A program made the position numbers and the translations under genes. Shown one piece after another: positions 1-6,865 of a stretch of DNA of 21,385 bases. Each line of letters starts with the position of its first letter. Position 1 is the stretch's first letter. The stretch covers positions 1-21,385 of IMG/VR virus record IMGVR_UViG_3300023116_000418, one strand, 5' to 3'. Under the pieces are notes generated by a model. That model was given only the letters and a program-made list of their open reading frames with translations, did no database searches and was not told the origin of the DNA. Origin of the DNA: a virus.

Positions 1-1
1 G

Positions 2-91
2 GTGAAGAATCGTATCGAGTCTCAACAAGAGATCGACTACGACACCTTTGGTGTGTATGTCGGAAACCGTGCTGTTATTAAAAAGGGATAA
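2..91 (+). CDS. C-terminal end of an unrecognised phage gene (5' partial)
   Basis: Reading from base 2, an open frame runs in from the left edge for 29 codons and ends at a TAA (89-91), six bases before the ATG of the next gene. The visible peptide begins VKNRIESQQEIDYD and ends NRAVIKKG. It carries no motif I can name. Its position directly upstream of the ssDNA-binding-like gene, on the same strand with a tiny gap, suggests it belongs to the same replication/recombination operon. The sequence just after the stop doubles as the leader of the next gene, with AAAAGGG about ten bases before its ATG. That this is coding rests on the tight spacing and the open frame only. Confidence 0.55.
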   Translation: MKNRIESQQEIDYDTFGVYVGNRAVIKKG

Positions 92-97
92 TTAACT

Positions 98-898
98 ATG
101 GCTACTACAGCAGTTGCAGAAAAAGCGAATACAAGTCTGGCACCAGAAGGCTTGATGGATATCTTTGAAGAAAACGCTGGTGCGGGTTTTGAAAAGATCG
201 GTCAGGAGCAAATGCAGATTCCGTTTGTGCGGATACTGCAAGCCCTCTCGCCGCAGCTTAATAAAGAAAAGCCTGAGTATATTAAAGGTGCGTCACAGGG
301 TGATATCTTCAACACTGTGACGGGCGAGATCTACTCTGAAGATACAGGTGTGGTTGTCATTCCTGTGGCTTTTGAGATGAAGTATCTTGAGTTTACCCCA
401 CGCTCTGCGGGTGGTGGACTCGTGAGGGAACTGGAGTATAACGATCCAGATCTTTCTAATACTACTCGTGAAGGCGCGGCTGAAATCCTACCTTCAGGTA
501 ACGAACTTGTGCGTTGTCACCAGCATTTAGTGATGGTTTACAACGAAGAAACAGGGGATTATGATCCTGCTGTTTTGGATATGAAGAAGACTCAGTTGAA
601 AGTCTCCAAGAAATGGAACTCGCAACGCACGGCCTGCCGAGCCGTGGGTAAGAACGGTCCGTTCATCCTACCTATCTATGGTACTGCGTGGCGGATAACG
701 ACTGTGTCCGAGAGTAACGATCAGGGAACGTGGTACAACTTTAAGGTTGCCCGTGAGACTGATGTTTCCAAGATGGGTCAGGCTATGCTTGCAGCCAAAG
801 AGATGGCTGAGAGCTTCAAAAAAGGAGAGATTAAAACGGCTGCGGGTACATCCGATGAGATGGCCCAAGCAACTAAGGCTGCTGACGTACCGTTTTAA
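98..898 (+). CDS. Putative phage single-stranded DNA-binding protein with SSB-like C-terminal tip
   Basis: A 266-aa soluble protein without signal peptide or membrane segment. Residues about 38-100 hold a conserved-looking block (QIPFVRILQALSPQL, then GDIFNTVTGEIY and a beta-rich stretch VVVIPVAFEMKYLEF), followed by more predicted beta strands (LVMVYN, FILPIYGTAWRIT, TWYNFKVA). The last 30 residues are Lys/Ala/Thr-rich, probably disordered, and end in ADVPF. That tip resembles the acidic -DIPF tip of bacterial SSB, which recruits partner proteins. Proteins of this type in marine phages sit in replication modules and are usually taken as ssDNA-binding proteins; I infer that role from the fold-like pattern, the tip and the neighbours (primase, helicase, polymerase). 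A recombination mediator or another replication accessory is possible. The start is supported by AAAAGGG about ten bases upstream. A hairpin with a T-tract follows the stop codon. Confidence 0.6.
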   Translation: MATTAVAEKANTSLAPEGLMDIFEENAGAGFEKIGQEQMQIPFVRILQALSPQLNKEKPEYIKGASQGDIFNTVTGEIYSEDTGVVVIPVAFEMKYLEFTPRSAGGGLVRELEYNDPDLSNTTREGAAEILPSGNELVRCHQHLVMVYNEETGDYDPAVLDMKKTQLKVSKKWNSQRTACRAVGKNGPFILPIYGTAWRITTVSESNDQGTWYNFKVARETDVSKMGQAMLAAKEMAESFKKGEIKTAAGTSDEMAQATKAADVPF

Positions 899-904
899 CC
901 AGTT

Positions 905-960
905 GGGGTGTCACTTGGGCTTGCCGGAGCCTTTGTCAGAGGTGGCACCCCTTCCTTTTT
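905..960 (+). terminator. Hairpin plus T-rich tract between SSB-like gene and primase (terminator/attenuator candidate)
   Basis: GGGGTGTCAC (905-914) pairs with GTGGCACCCC (942-951) over ten base pairs with one G-U wobble. Inside the loop GGCT and AGCC (918-921 and 928-931) can form a second short stem. TTCCTTTTT (952-960) follows at once, which is the layout of an intrinsic terminator. It begins six bases after the TAA of the SSB-like gene, and its T-tract runs directly into the GGAG ribosome-binding site of the primase. It could partly end transcription so that the SSB-like protein is made in excess over primase. Evidence is the sequence pairing only. Confidence 0.6.
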
Positions 961-964
961 GGAG
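961..964 (+). promoter_or_regulatory. Ribosome binding site that fixes the primase start
   Basis: GGAG lies six bases before the ATG at 971. The frame is open further upstream to a GTG at 908, but that codon has no such site and lies inside the left arm of the terminator-like hairpin. The family-like N-terminus (MTLAERFMAAFAGFDAAHGR) also begins at 971. Confidence 0.7.
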
Positions 965-970
965 ATTGCT

Positions 971-2506
971 ATGACCCTTGCGGAAAGGTTCATGGCGGCG
1001 TTTGCTGGTTTTGACGCTGCACATGGACGTACAGATATATCAGAAGAACGAAGAGCCGGGAAAACTAAAGCCAAGTCATACGTTGTTCGTAAACCGTTGA
1101 CTGTGGAACTCGTGCAAGAACATCTCGACGGCAAGACTGGCGTCGGGTCCATACCTATTAATAAAGATAACAAGTGCAAGTTTGGTGCGCTTGATATCGA
1201 TGTGTATCCATTAGATCACTCTGCTCTCATCAAGCAGTTATCAGAAAACAATGTACCGTGTATCGTGTGCCGTTCTAAATCGGGCGGCGCTCACATATTC
1301 TTTTTCTTTAAGGAGTGGTTCAGTGCAGGACAATTCAGAGACAAAGCTGCGGAGATTGCTGCTATGCTTGGGCATGGCAAGTGTGAAATCTTCCCGAAGC
1401 AAGAACAGGTTTTGGTCGAGCGTGGTGATGTTGGGAACTTTATTAACCTTCCGTACTTTCATTCGGAACAGACGCTCCGCCCAGCGGTTCTTCCGGACGG
1501 GGACGGGGCGACACTAGAACAGTTCCTCGACATGGTCGATGAAATTAGCGTCGATCCAAACGAATTTATGAAGCTGCCAATTGGTGGTGAGGTTAACCTA
1601 TACCCTGACTACATACCTTGTGTCCGCTCCAAGCTGATGCTTGGCGTGGGTGAGGGTGAGCGCAACAAGTTTGCATTCCAGTTAGGTATCTTCCTCAAGA
1701 AGTATGATGAAGTGAACTGGAAGACTTTGCTTGAAGAACACAATGCCAAGGACTTCAAGCCGCCGCTTCCTGCGTCAGAAATCGTGACGATACAGAACCA
1801 AGTCGAGAAGAAAGAATGGGGCTACCTGTGCAGTGAAGAGCCGATGGCTTCGTACTGCAACAAGAACATATGTCGCACCCTGAAGCATGGGATCGGGGGC
1901 GGTGGAACATTGCCCACTATCAGTGGCCTATCGGTTGTGATGTCAGAGCCGCGCCTATGGTTCTTGGACATTGATGGCAGGCGACTGGAGCTTGATACCG
2001 ATGAGCTACAGAATCCGCGCCTGTTCCAGCGGTCATGCATGGAGCAGCTAAACTTTATGCCTGAACGCGCCAAGGATGCCGACTGGCAGGTGTTGATCAA
2101 CAACCTGATGGACAACTGCAACCAGATTGAAGTGCCAGAAGAACTGACATACAAAGGCCAGTTCCTTGACCTGCTTGAGTCATATTGTACCGGACGGGTG
2201 CAGGCTCAGACAGTCGAAGAGATCATGTTAGGCAAGCCCTACACTGACGCGGAAGAACAGGTGACTTTCTTTAGGCTGGATTCGTTGATGGAATTCCTGC
2301 GGCAGAAGAAGTTCGACAGCTACACTAGAGCACAGATCCAAGAGCGCATCAAAGAGATGAACGAAGGTGACGACTCACATGGTGTGAAGCGGTTCAAAAC
2401 ATCAAGCGGCAAGTGGAAGTCGGTTCGTGTGTGGTGGGTGCCTGAGTTTGCGGCAGAGGTGGAAACACCCGACGTGGTAATACAAAAGTCAGAGGTGCCG
2501 TTCTAA
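971..2506 (+). CDS. Archaeo-eukaryotic-type (AEP, TOTE-like) DNA primase
   Basis: From the ATG at 971 the protein is 511 aa. The N-terminal two fifths show the AEP active-site pattern: GALDIDVY with Asp75 and Asp77 as the metal-binding pair, SKSGGAHIFFFF (about 102-113) as the S-x-H nucleotide-binding motif, then CEIFPKQ (138-144) and GNFINLPYF (155-163), which are typical of the TOTE-type primase domain. Around residue 275-310 a Cys-containing segment (YLCSEEP, YCNKNICRTLKHGIG) resembles the putative metal-binding C-terminal part of phage primases. The rest is probably helical, and the protein ends in KSEVPF, an SSB-like tip. AEP primases lay RNA or DNA primers for replication; here the enzyme sits with SSB-like, helicase and PolA genes, which fits that role. 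A primase-polymerase activity is possible. Its stop shares bases with the helicase start (TAATG). Confidence 0.85.
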   Translation: MTLAERFMAAFAGFDAAHGRTDISEERRAGKTKAKSYVVRKPLTVELVQEHLDGKTGVGSIPINKDNKCKFGALDIDVYPLDHSALIKQLSENNVPCIVCRSKSGGAHIFFFFKEWFSAGQFRDKAAEIAAMLGHGKCEIFPKQEQVLVERGDVGNFINLPYFHSEQTLRPAVLPDGDGATLEQFLDMVDEISVDPNEFMKLPIGGEVNLYPDYIPCVRSKLMLGVGEGERNKFAFQLGIFLKKYDEVNWKTLLEEHNAKDFKPPLPASEIVTIQNQVEKKEWGYLCSEEPMASYCNKNICRTLKHGIGGGGTLPTISGLSVVMSEPRLWFLDIDGRRLELDTDELQNPRLFQRSCMEQLNFMPERAKDADWQVLINNLMDNCNQIEVPEELTYKGQFLDLLESYCTGRVQAQTVEEIMLGKPYTDAEEQVTFFRLDSLMEFLRQKKFDSYTRAQIQERIKEMNEGDDSHGVKRFKTSSGKWKSVRVWWVPEFAAEVETPDVVIQKSEVPF

Positions 2507-4020
2507 TGGAAACAACAATTTTTGGACCACCGGGAACGGGCAAAACAACAAAGCTGATAAGCATTGTCAAGGAGTCTATAGCTAACGGCATGGACCCCAG
2601 CCGCATAGCTTTCATGTCCTTTAGTAAGAAGGCAGCGGAAGAAGCTAAGACACGAGCAATCGCAGAACTTAATGTAGATCATAAAGATCTAGTCTGGTTT
2701 CGCACACTGCACTCGCTGGCCTTTAGCTGGTTGGGTATGCGTTCACAAGATGTGTTCAAGGGAAGGGACTATCATGAACTTGGCAGTCTGGTTGGGCTAG
2801 ACTTTCGTGCCAACGCATCGAACAACATGTCAGAAGGTGTGCTGTTCACCCCCGGCGCTGGCGGGGATAAGTACCTATCCCTGATCCAGATGGCTAGGGT
2901 TCGTGAGGTAAGCATCGAACAGCAGTTTAGTGACACGGCTGACCGCAGCTTGCACTATCAACAGCTTCGCGTATTGGACAAAGCCTATCGGGAATTTAAG
3001 CAAGAGCTTCGCAAGCGTGACTTTGTTGACATGATCGAAGACTTTATCAAGCAGGGCACAAGCCCACATTTTGATCTGTTGATTATTGACGAAGCGCAGG
3101 ATCTAGCACCGCTTCAATGGCGCATGGTCAAGGAAGTGTTGGTGCCTAACTCAAAGAAAGTGTACTACGCTGGTGACGATGACCAATGCATCTATTCATG
3201 GATGGGGGTCCGTGTATCGGACTTCTTGAACGCCAGTGATCATAAGATAATCTTGGATAAATCCTACCGTGTACCGTTGTCCGTGCACCAGTTTTCTGAC
3301 GACTTGGTCAACCGTGTTGCGATCAGACAAAATAAAGTTTGGCAACCCACCGAAAGGCAGGGGAACCTGTCATGGCACCGTGATATAATGGAGCTAGACT
3401 TAGAGAGTGGTGAATGGTTAATCCTAGCACGGACAAACTACATTGCGAATAAGATCTCCACCCGCCTCAAGGAAGATGGTTATCTCTTCTGGCGAGAGGG
3501 GGCTGGATGGTCCCTATCTCAAAATGTTTTAAACGGCATTGAGGTATGGTTAAAATTATGCAAAGGCTTGTCCTTATCAGCAGCAGAACTGAAGAACTTC
3601 TCGAAGATACTAAGCGGAAATGTTATTTCCAAATCTGGACGCAAGCTCCTAGAATCATTAGACCCAGAACACACATATACTCTGGACGACATCAAAGACA
3701 AATGCCAGTTGAACGCGACATCGGAGTCGCCGTGGATGAGTGTGTTGAAAGTGTCGGACAAGGAGATCGCCTACATTACGTCGGTACGTCGGCGGGGGGA
3801 GCGATTACTATCTGGCAGTCCGAGGATTCGGATATCGACGATACACAAAGCCAAAGGTGGCGAGGCGGATAACGTCGCCCTTTTTCTAGACTCTACAAAA
3901 GCATGCACAGAAAACCTTGACCAAGATAGTGAGGTCAGGGTTTTCTATGTTGGTGCCACGCGCACAAAAAAACACCTTCATTTAATCGAATCAACAGGAC
4001 AATACGGATTTGCAGTATGA
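2506..4020 (+). CDS. UvrD/Rep-like superfamily 1 DNA helicase
   Basis: 504 aa with the ordered SF1 helicase motifs: Walker A GPPGTGKTT (7-15) at the extreme N-terminus; motif Ia near FMSFSKKAAEEAKTR (35-49); Walker B with LLIIDEAQD (191-199); motif III GDDDQCIYSWMG (223-234); motif IV KSYRVP (252-257); motif V STIHKAKGGEADNVAL (444-459); motif VI FYVGATR (480-486). These are the ATP-binding and translocation elements of a 3'-5' unwinding enzyme of the UvrD/Rep/PcrA class. It is shorter than bacterial UvrD (about 700 aa), so the accessory subdomains are reduced. It starts within the primase stop codon (TAATG) and overlaps the next gene by ATGA, so all three are probably translated in a coupled way. 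No DnaB-type helicase gene is present in the window, so this may act as the replicative helicase or in recombination-linked replication. Confidence 0.92.
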   Translation: METTIFGPPGTGKTTKLISIVKESIANGMDPSRIAFMSFSKKAAEEAKTRAIAELNVDHKDLVWFRTLHSLAFSWLGMRSQDVFKGRDYHELGSLVGLDFRANASNNMSEGVLFTPGAGGDKYLSLIQMARVREVSIEQQFSDTADRSLHYQQLRVLDKAYREFKQELRKRDFVDMIEDFIKQGTSPHFDLLIIDEAQDLAPLQWRMVKEVLVPNSKKVYYAGDDDQCIYSWMGVRVSDFLNASDHKIILDKSYRVPLSVHQFSDDLVNRVAIRQNKVWQPTERQGNLSWHRDIMELDLESGEWLILARTNYIANKISTRLKEDGYLFWREGAGWSLSQNVLNGIEVWLKLCKGLSLSAAELKNFSKILSGNVISKSGRKLLESLDPEHTYTLDDIKDKCQLNATSESPWMSVLKVSDKEIAYITSVRRRGERLLSGSPRIRISTIHKAKGGEADNVALFLDSTKACTENLDQDSEVRVFYVGATRTKKHLHLIESTGQYGFAV

Positions 4021-4304
4021 CAAAAAATAGAAAAGATTTTCTTGATGAAGCAGAAAAACTAATCAATGGACCAAGGGCAAAAGAATATGGGCCAGCAAAG
4101 ATGAATCATCAGCGTATTGCTGACATATGGACAATCCTTTTAAAGAATAAACTTGATGCGGATATTACTCCGCAAGAGGTAGTTGCCTGCATGGTTGGCG
4201 TAAAGCTGGCGCGGCTGGCAGAAGATATTACCAAAGACGATTCTTGGGTAGACATCATCGGATATGCAGCACTGGGTGGGGAGATTATAAATGACGCTAG
4301 TTAA
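4017..4304 (+). CDS. DUF6378 family phage protein (possibly MazG-like, nucleotide metabolism)
   Basis: A 95-aa all-alpha protein. It has the recurring pattern of a small phage family that I recognise as DUF6378: an N-terminal KEYGPAKMNHQRIADIWTIL segment (22-41), a central hydrophobic helix ending GVKLARLAED (61-70), and a C-terminal DSWVDIIGYAALGGEI (75-90). The helix-rich pattern with E/D-bearing faces and a DxxGYxAL segment resembles MazG-type nucleoside triphosphate pyrophosphohydrolases, so a role in nucleotide pools is a reasonable guess but not shown. The ATG overlaps the helicase stop as ATGA (4017-4020), and the gene overlaps the next by 14 bases, placing it firmly in the replication operon. 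Confidence 0.75.
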   Translation: MTKNRKDFLDEAEKLINGPRAKEYGPAKMNHQRIADIWTILLKNKLDADITPQEVVACMVGVKLARLAEDITKDDSWVDIIGYAALGGEIINDAS

Positions 4305-4560
4305 AGAAGCAGAAAAATATTTTTACAAGGCCGATGGTTTCGATGAAGCTGTCATTGGCATTGCCGAAAGATGTGGCTCAGAACAAGTCATTGCATACGA
4401 CGCTGAGAAGTGCCTAGACATTCTAATGGCTCAAGGCATGGAAGAGCATGAAGCTATTGACTACTTCAACTACAACGTAGCTGGAGCGTATGTAGGCGAC
4501 AGAACCCCCGTATTTATTTTTAAACATTCAATAGAAGACATAGAGACCTATTATGAGTGA
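4291..4560 (+). CDS. Small conserved-looking phage protein of unknown function
   Basis: 89 aa, acidic and soluble, with no signal peptide or membrane segment. Visible segments are EAEKYFYKADGFDEAVIGIA (6-25), a VIAYDAEKCLDIL stretch, then HEAIDYFNYNVAGAYVGDRT (53-72) and TPVFIF. The last part matches a recurring pattern in phage genomes (a YF-x-N-x-x-GA-x-VGD-x-TP block), so I believe it belongs to a widespread but uncharacterised phage family. GGGGAG (4278-4283) lies seven bases before the ATG and sits inside the end of the DUF6378 gene. The gene overlaps the polymerase start by eight bases. A function linked to the polymerase or to host takeover is inference from position only. Confidence 0.72.
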   Translation: MTLVKEAEKYFYKADGFDEAVIGIAERCGSEQVIAYDAEKCLDILMAQGMEEHEAIDYFNYNVAGAYVGDRTPVFIFKHSIEDIETYYE

Positions 4561-6466
4561 TTCATATCAATATCATTTGTTGGCGCAAGACCTCAAAGAT
4601 GTGGCTTGGGGAAAAACAGATAGTGACTGGTCACCACCTGCTTCTCTGCCTGACCTAACACAGTACGACAGGATAGCTGTTGACCTTGAAACAAGAGACC
4701 CAAACCTGACCAAACTTGGGCCGGGGTGGTGCCGCAAGGACGGGTATATCATCGGGATAGCTGTGGCAGCAGGGGATAGCTCTTGGTATCTGCCAATCAA
4801 ACACGATGCAGGCAACCTGCCGCGTTCATCTGTGATGGCGTGGATGAAGAAGATGATGGCTACACCCAACATCGAAAAGGTAATGCACAATGCGTTGTAC
4901 GATCTTGGGTGGCTCCGAGCAGAGGGCATAGAAGTTCAGGGCAAGATCATTGATACAATGGTTGCAGCGCCGCTGCTAAATGAAAACCGCCGCTGGTATA
5001 ACTTGGATTCACTGGCCCGTGATTATCTGTCTGAGCGCAAGGATGAGAAGATACTACGCTCGGCTGCTGAAGAATTTGGTGTCAATGCCAAAAGTGATAT
5101 GTATCGTTTGCCGTCCAGATATGTTGGTCCCTACGCAGAGCAGGATGCTGCTGTTACTCTCCGGCTGTGGGATCGGTTACGCACAGACTTGGTAAAGGAT
5201 GAATGCACATCCATCTTTGAGCTAGAGTCAAGTCTGGTTCCTGTACTACTTGACATGAAAACACGCGGGGTTCGCGTGGACATGGACAGGGCAGAGCAGG
5301 TGAAGAAGGAGCTATCGGGGCGTGAGCAGGCTCTACTTAAAGAAGTAAAGGAAGAGACCGGGATCGCCATTGAGCCGTGGGTTGCGACATCTATTGCAAA
5401 AGCCTTCGACTCTGTCGGGATCAAGTACGCGACAACACCAAACACGGGAGCGCCATCTTTTACCAAACAGTTTCTTGCGAACCACGAGCATCCCCTCGCC
5501 AAAAAGATTGTGAAAATTCGTGAACTGAACAAAGCCAACACGACATTTGTTGAAACAATTCTTGAACATTCGCATAACGGACGTATTCATTGTGATTTCA
5601 ATGCCCTTCGTTCTGATGATGGCGGCACTGTAACAGGCCGCTTTTCTTCAAGCAACCCAAACCTGCAACAGATCCCGGCTCGTGACCCAGAGATCAAGAA
5701 GATGATTCGTGGCCTGTTTATACCAGAGGATGGTTGCAAGTGGGGATCGTTTGACTATGCCTCTCAAGAGCCTCGTTGGCTAGCCCACTACTGTGCCACC
5801 TTGACAGGGGTAGATCGCCACCCACAGATTGACGATGTTGTTAAAATGTACCACGAGGGAGACGCTGACTTCCACCAGATGGTGGCTGACATGGCAGAGA
5901 TCCCTCGTAAGGAAGCCAAGACTGTGAACCTTGGCATTATGTACGGCATGGGCAAGAAGAAGTTAGCTAATGTGCTTGACATCACAGAGGATGAGGCAAC
6001 GTCACTACTCAATAAATACTATGAGCGTGTTCCTTTCGTCAAAGGTCTGGCTGACATGACATCTAGATATGCGTCAGAGCGCGGTGTTATCAGAACATGG
6101 CTAGGAAGAAAGTGTCGTTTTGACATGTGGGAGCCAGTATCATACACTTACAATAAGCCGCTGCCCATGGAACAAGCCATAAAAGAATATGGTGGTAAGG
6201 GTCGGATCCGCAGAGCCTTTACATACAAAGCCCTGAACAGGCTGATTCAGGGGTCTAGCGCGGACCAAACTAAGAAAGCCATGACTGATTGTTACAGCGA
6301 AGGGCTGTGCCCCATGCTTACTGTTCATGATGAACTTTGCTTTAACATTGAGTCACAAGATCAGGCTGACCGCGTAGTCGAAATCATGTCTACTTGTGTA
6401 CCTGATTTAAAGGTTCCGTTTGATGTCGATGCGGAGCTAGGTAACAACTGGGGTGAAGTGGGATGA
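4553..6466 (+). CDS. polA: Family A DNA polymerase with 3'-5' exonuclease, Leu762 type
   Basis: 637 aa. The proofreading domain shows exo I IAVDLETR (Asp44, Glu46), exo II MHNALYDLGW (Asp117) and exo III YAEQDAA (Tyr194, Asp198), so the exonuclease looks intact. The polymerase domain has TGRFSSSNPNLQQIPAR (361-377), motif A SFDYASQEPR (Asp401), motif B RKEAKTVNLGIMYG (452-465) and motif C TVHDE (His592, Asp593, Glu594). Counting from the catalytic Lys456 (E. coli Lys758), residue 460 falls at the Phe762 position and is Leu; Tyr464 matches Tyr766. Leu762 is a known marker class among marine viral polymerases and is linked to altered fidelity and speed. No 5'-3' exonuclease domain is present, as usual for phage enzymes. 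It is the replicative polymerase of the module. The ATG overlaps the preceding gene by eight bases. Confidence 0.96.
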   Translation: MSDSYQYHLLAQDLKDVAWGKTDSDWSPPASLPDLTQYDRIAVDLETRDPNLTKLGPGWCRKDGYIIGIAVAAGDSSWYLPIKHDAGNLPRSSVMAWMKKMMATPNIEKVMHNALYDLGWLRAEGIEVQGKIIDTMVAAPLLNENRRWYNLDSLARDYLSERKDEKILRSAAEEFGVNAKSDMYRLPSRYVGPYAEQDAAVTLRLWDRLRTDLVKDECTSIFELESSLVPVLLDMKTRGVRVDMDRAEQVKKELSGREQALLKEVKEETGIAIEPWVATSIAKAFDSVGIKYATTPNTGAPSFTKQFLANHEHPLAKKIVKIRELNKANTTFVETILEHSHNGRIHCDFNALRSDDGGTVTGRFSSSNPNLQQIPARDPEIKKMIRGLFIPEDGCKWGSFDYASQEPRWLAHYCATLTGVDRHPQIDDVVKMYHEGDADFHQMVADMAEIPRKEAKTVNLGIMYGMGKKKLANVLDITEDEATSLLNKYYERVPFVKGLADMTSRYASERGVIRTWLGRKCRFDMWEPVSYTYNKPLPMEQAIKEYGGKGRIRRAFTYKALNRLIQGSSADQTKKAMTDCYSEGLCPMLTVHDELCFNIESQDQADRVVEIMSTCVPDLKVPFDVDAELGNNWGEVG

Positions 6467-6472
6467 AAAAAT

Positions 6473-6679
6473 ATGTTCGAGGCAATGGTACTGGTTTGCC
6501 TATCTGGTAACCTAGATAATTGTTTTGCGGCTGATGACACACGCGGCCCATACAAGACTATTCATGAGTGTGTTGACAGAACCACTGAGATGGCAGCGCA
6601 ATTACTTACGATAAATAAAAACCACATTGTGATGGGTGTGCGGTGTGATCCAGTTCAGCGTTCCGGAACTGGGGCCTGA
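6473..6679 (+). CDS. Small four-cysteine phage protein, function unknown
   Basis: 68 aa beginning six bases after the polymerase stop. It has four cysteines (9, 17, 33, 58) and a central GPYKTIHECVDRTTEMAAQL segment (25-44). The first ten residues are hydrophobic, but the stretch is too short for a clear signal peptide or membrane helix. The spaced Cys residues and the GPYKT-x-x-EC pattern resemble small proteins seen at this spot in other marine phage genomes. They might form disulfides or bind metal; neither is shown. GTGGGATGAAAAAAT precedes the ATG, giving a weak ribosome-binding site. The last 25 bases overlap the end of the oppositely oriented zinc-ribbon gene (6655-6822), so two coding frames share this DNA. 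Confidence 0.6.
   Translation: MFEAMVLVCLSGNLDNCFAADDTRGPYKTIHECVDRTTEMAAQLLTINKNHIVMGVRCDPVQRSGTGA
6650..6672. repeat. Inverted repeat over the convergent gene ends
   Basis: CCAGTTC (6650-6656) pairs with GAACTGG (6666-6672) over seven base pairs with a nine-base loop. It sits exactly where the last + strand gene and the last - strand gene overlap tail to tail. There is no T-tract on either strand, so it is not a canonical intrinsic terminator. It could still act as a weak bidirectional stop or RNA-stabilising stem. Confidence 0.4.
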
Positions 6680-6822
6680 CAGGTTTCACCCTGACAACAA
6701 TCATCAATCACAGCTTTACAGTAGTGACATTGCCCGTGTCCGTGCACTTGAACCACTTTTAGGGGTGATTGACAGCGCGGACAGCGATTCTCAGGGACTT
6801 GAGGGTGTAATGATACGGTCAT
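6655..6822 (-). CDS. Short zinc-ribbon protein (55 aa)
   Basis: Read on the minus strand from the ATG at 6822-6820, 55 codons end at a TGA (6657-6655). The peptide contains CPRC (14-17) and CHYC (32-35), separated by 14 residues with a VQVHGHGQ approach to the second pair. This is the spacing of a zinc ribbon. A second cysteine cluster CCQGETC (42-48) follows. Such a cysteine layout is very unlikely by chance. The frame is the last gene of the leftward block, 43 bases after the lysozyme stop, and its final 25 bases overlap the end of the rightward small gene. The upstream frame hits a stop before any other start codon, so this ATG is the only choice; the ribosome-binding site is poor. Zinc ribbons of this size in phages often bind nucleic acid or RNA polymerase; which applies here is unknown. 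Confidence 0.75.
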   Translation of the reverse strand: MTVSLHPQVPENRCPRCQSPLKVVQVHGHGQCHYCKAVIDDCCQGETCQAPVPER

Positions 6823-6865
6823 CTTAAACGAGCTCGACGAGAATTGATGTTTTTATTTAATGTTT

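Noticed and set aside
908-970. Longer primase reading from GTG at 908 (21 extra residues)
   Set aside because: The GTG lies inside the terminator-like stem and has no ribosome-binding site, while ATG 971 has GGAG six bases upstream and gives a family-like N-terminus.
2845-2868. GC-rich hairpin (CACCCCCGGCG...GGCGGGG) as a terminator
   Set aside because: It lies inside the helicase coding sequence and has no T-tract.
6636-6827. 63-codon plus-strand frame over the zinc-ribbon region
   Set aside because: It is the opposite-strand shadow of the cysteine-patterned 55-aa gene, overlaps the four-cysteine gene and has no recognisable motif.
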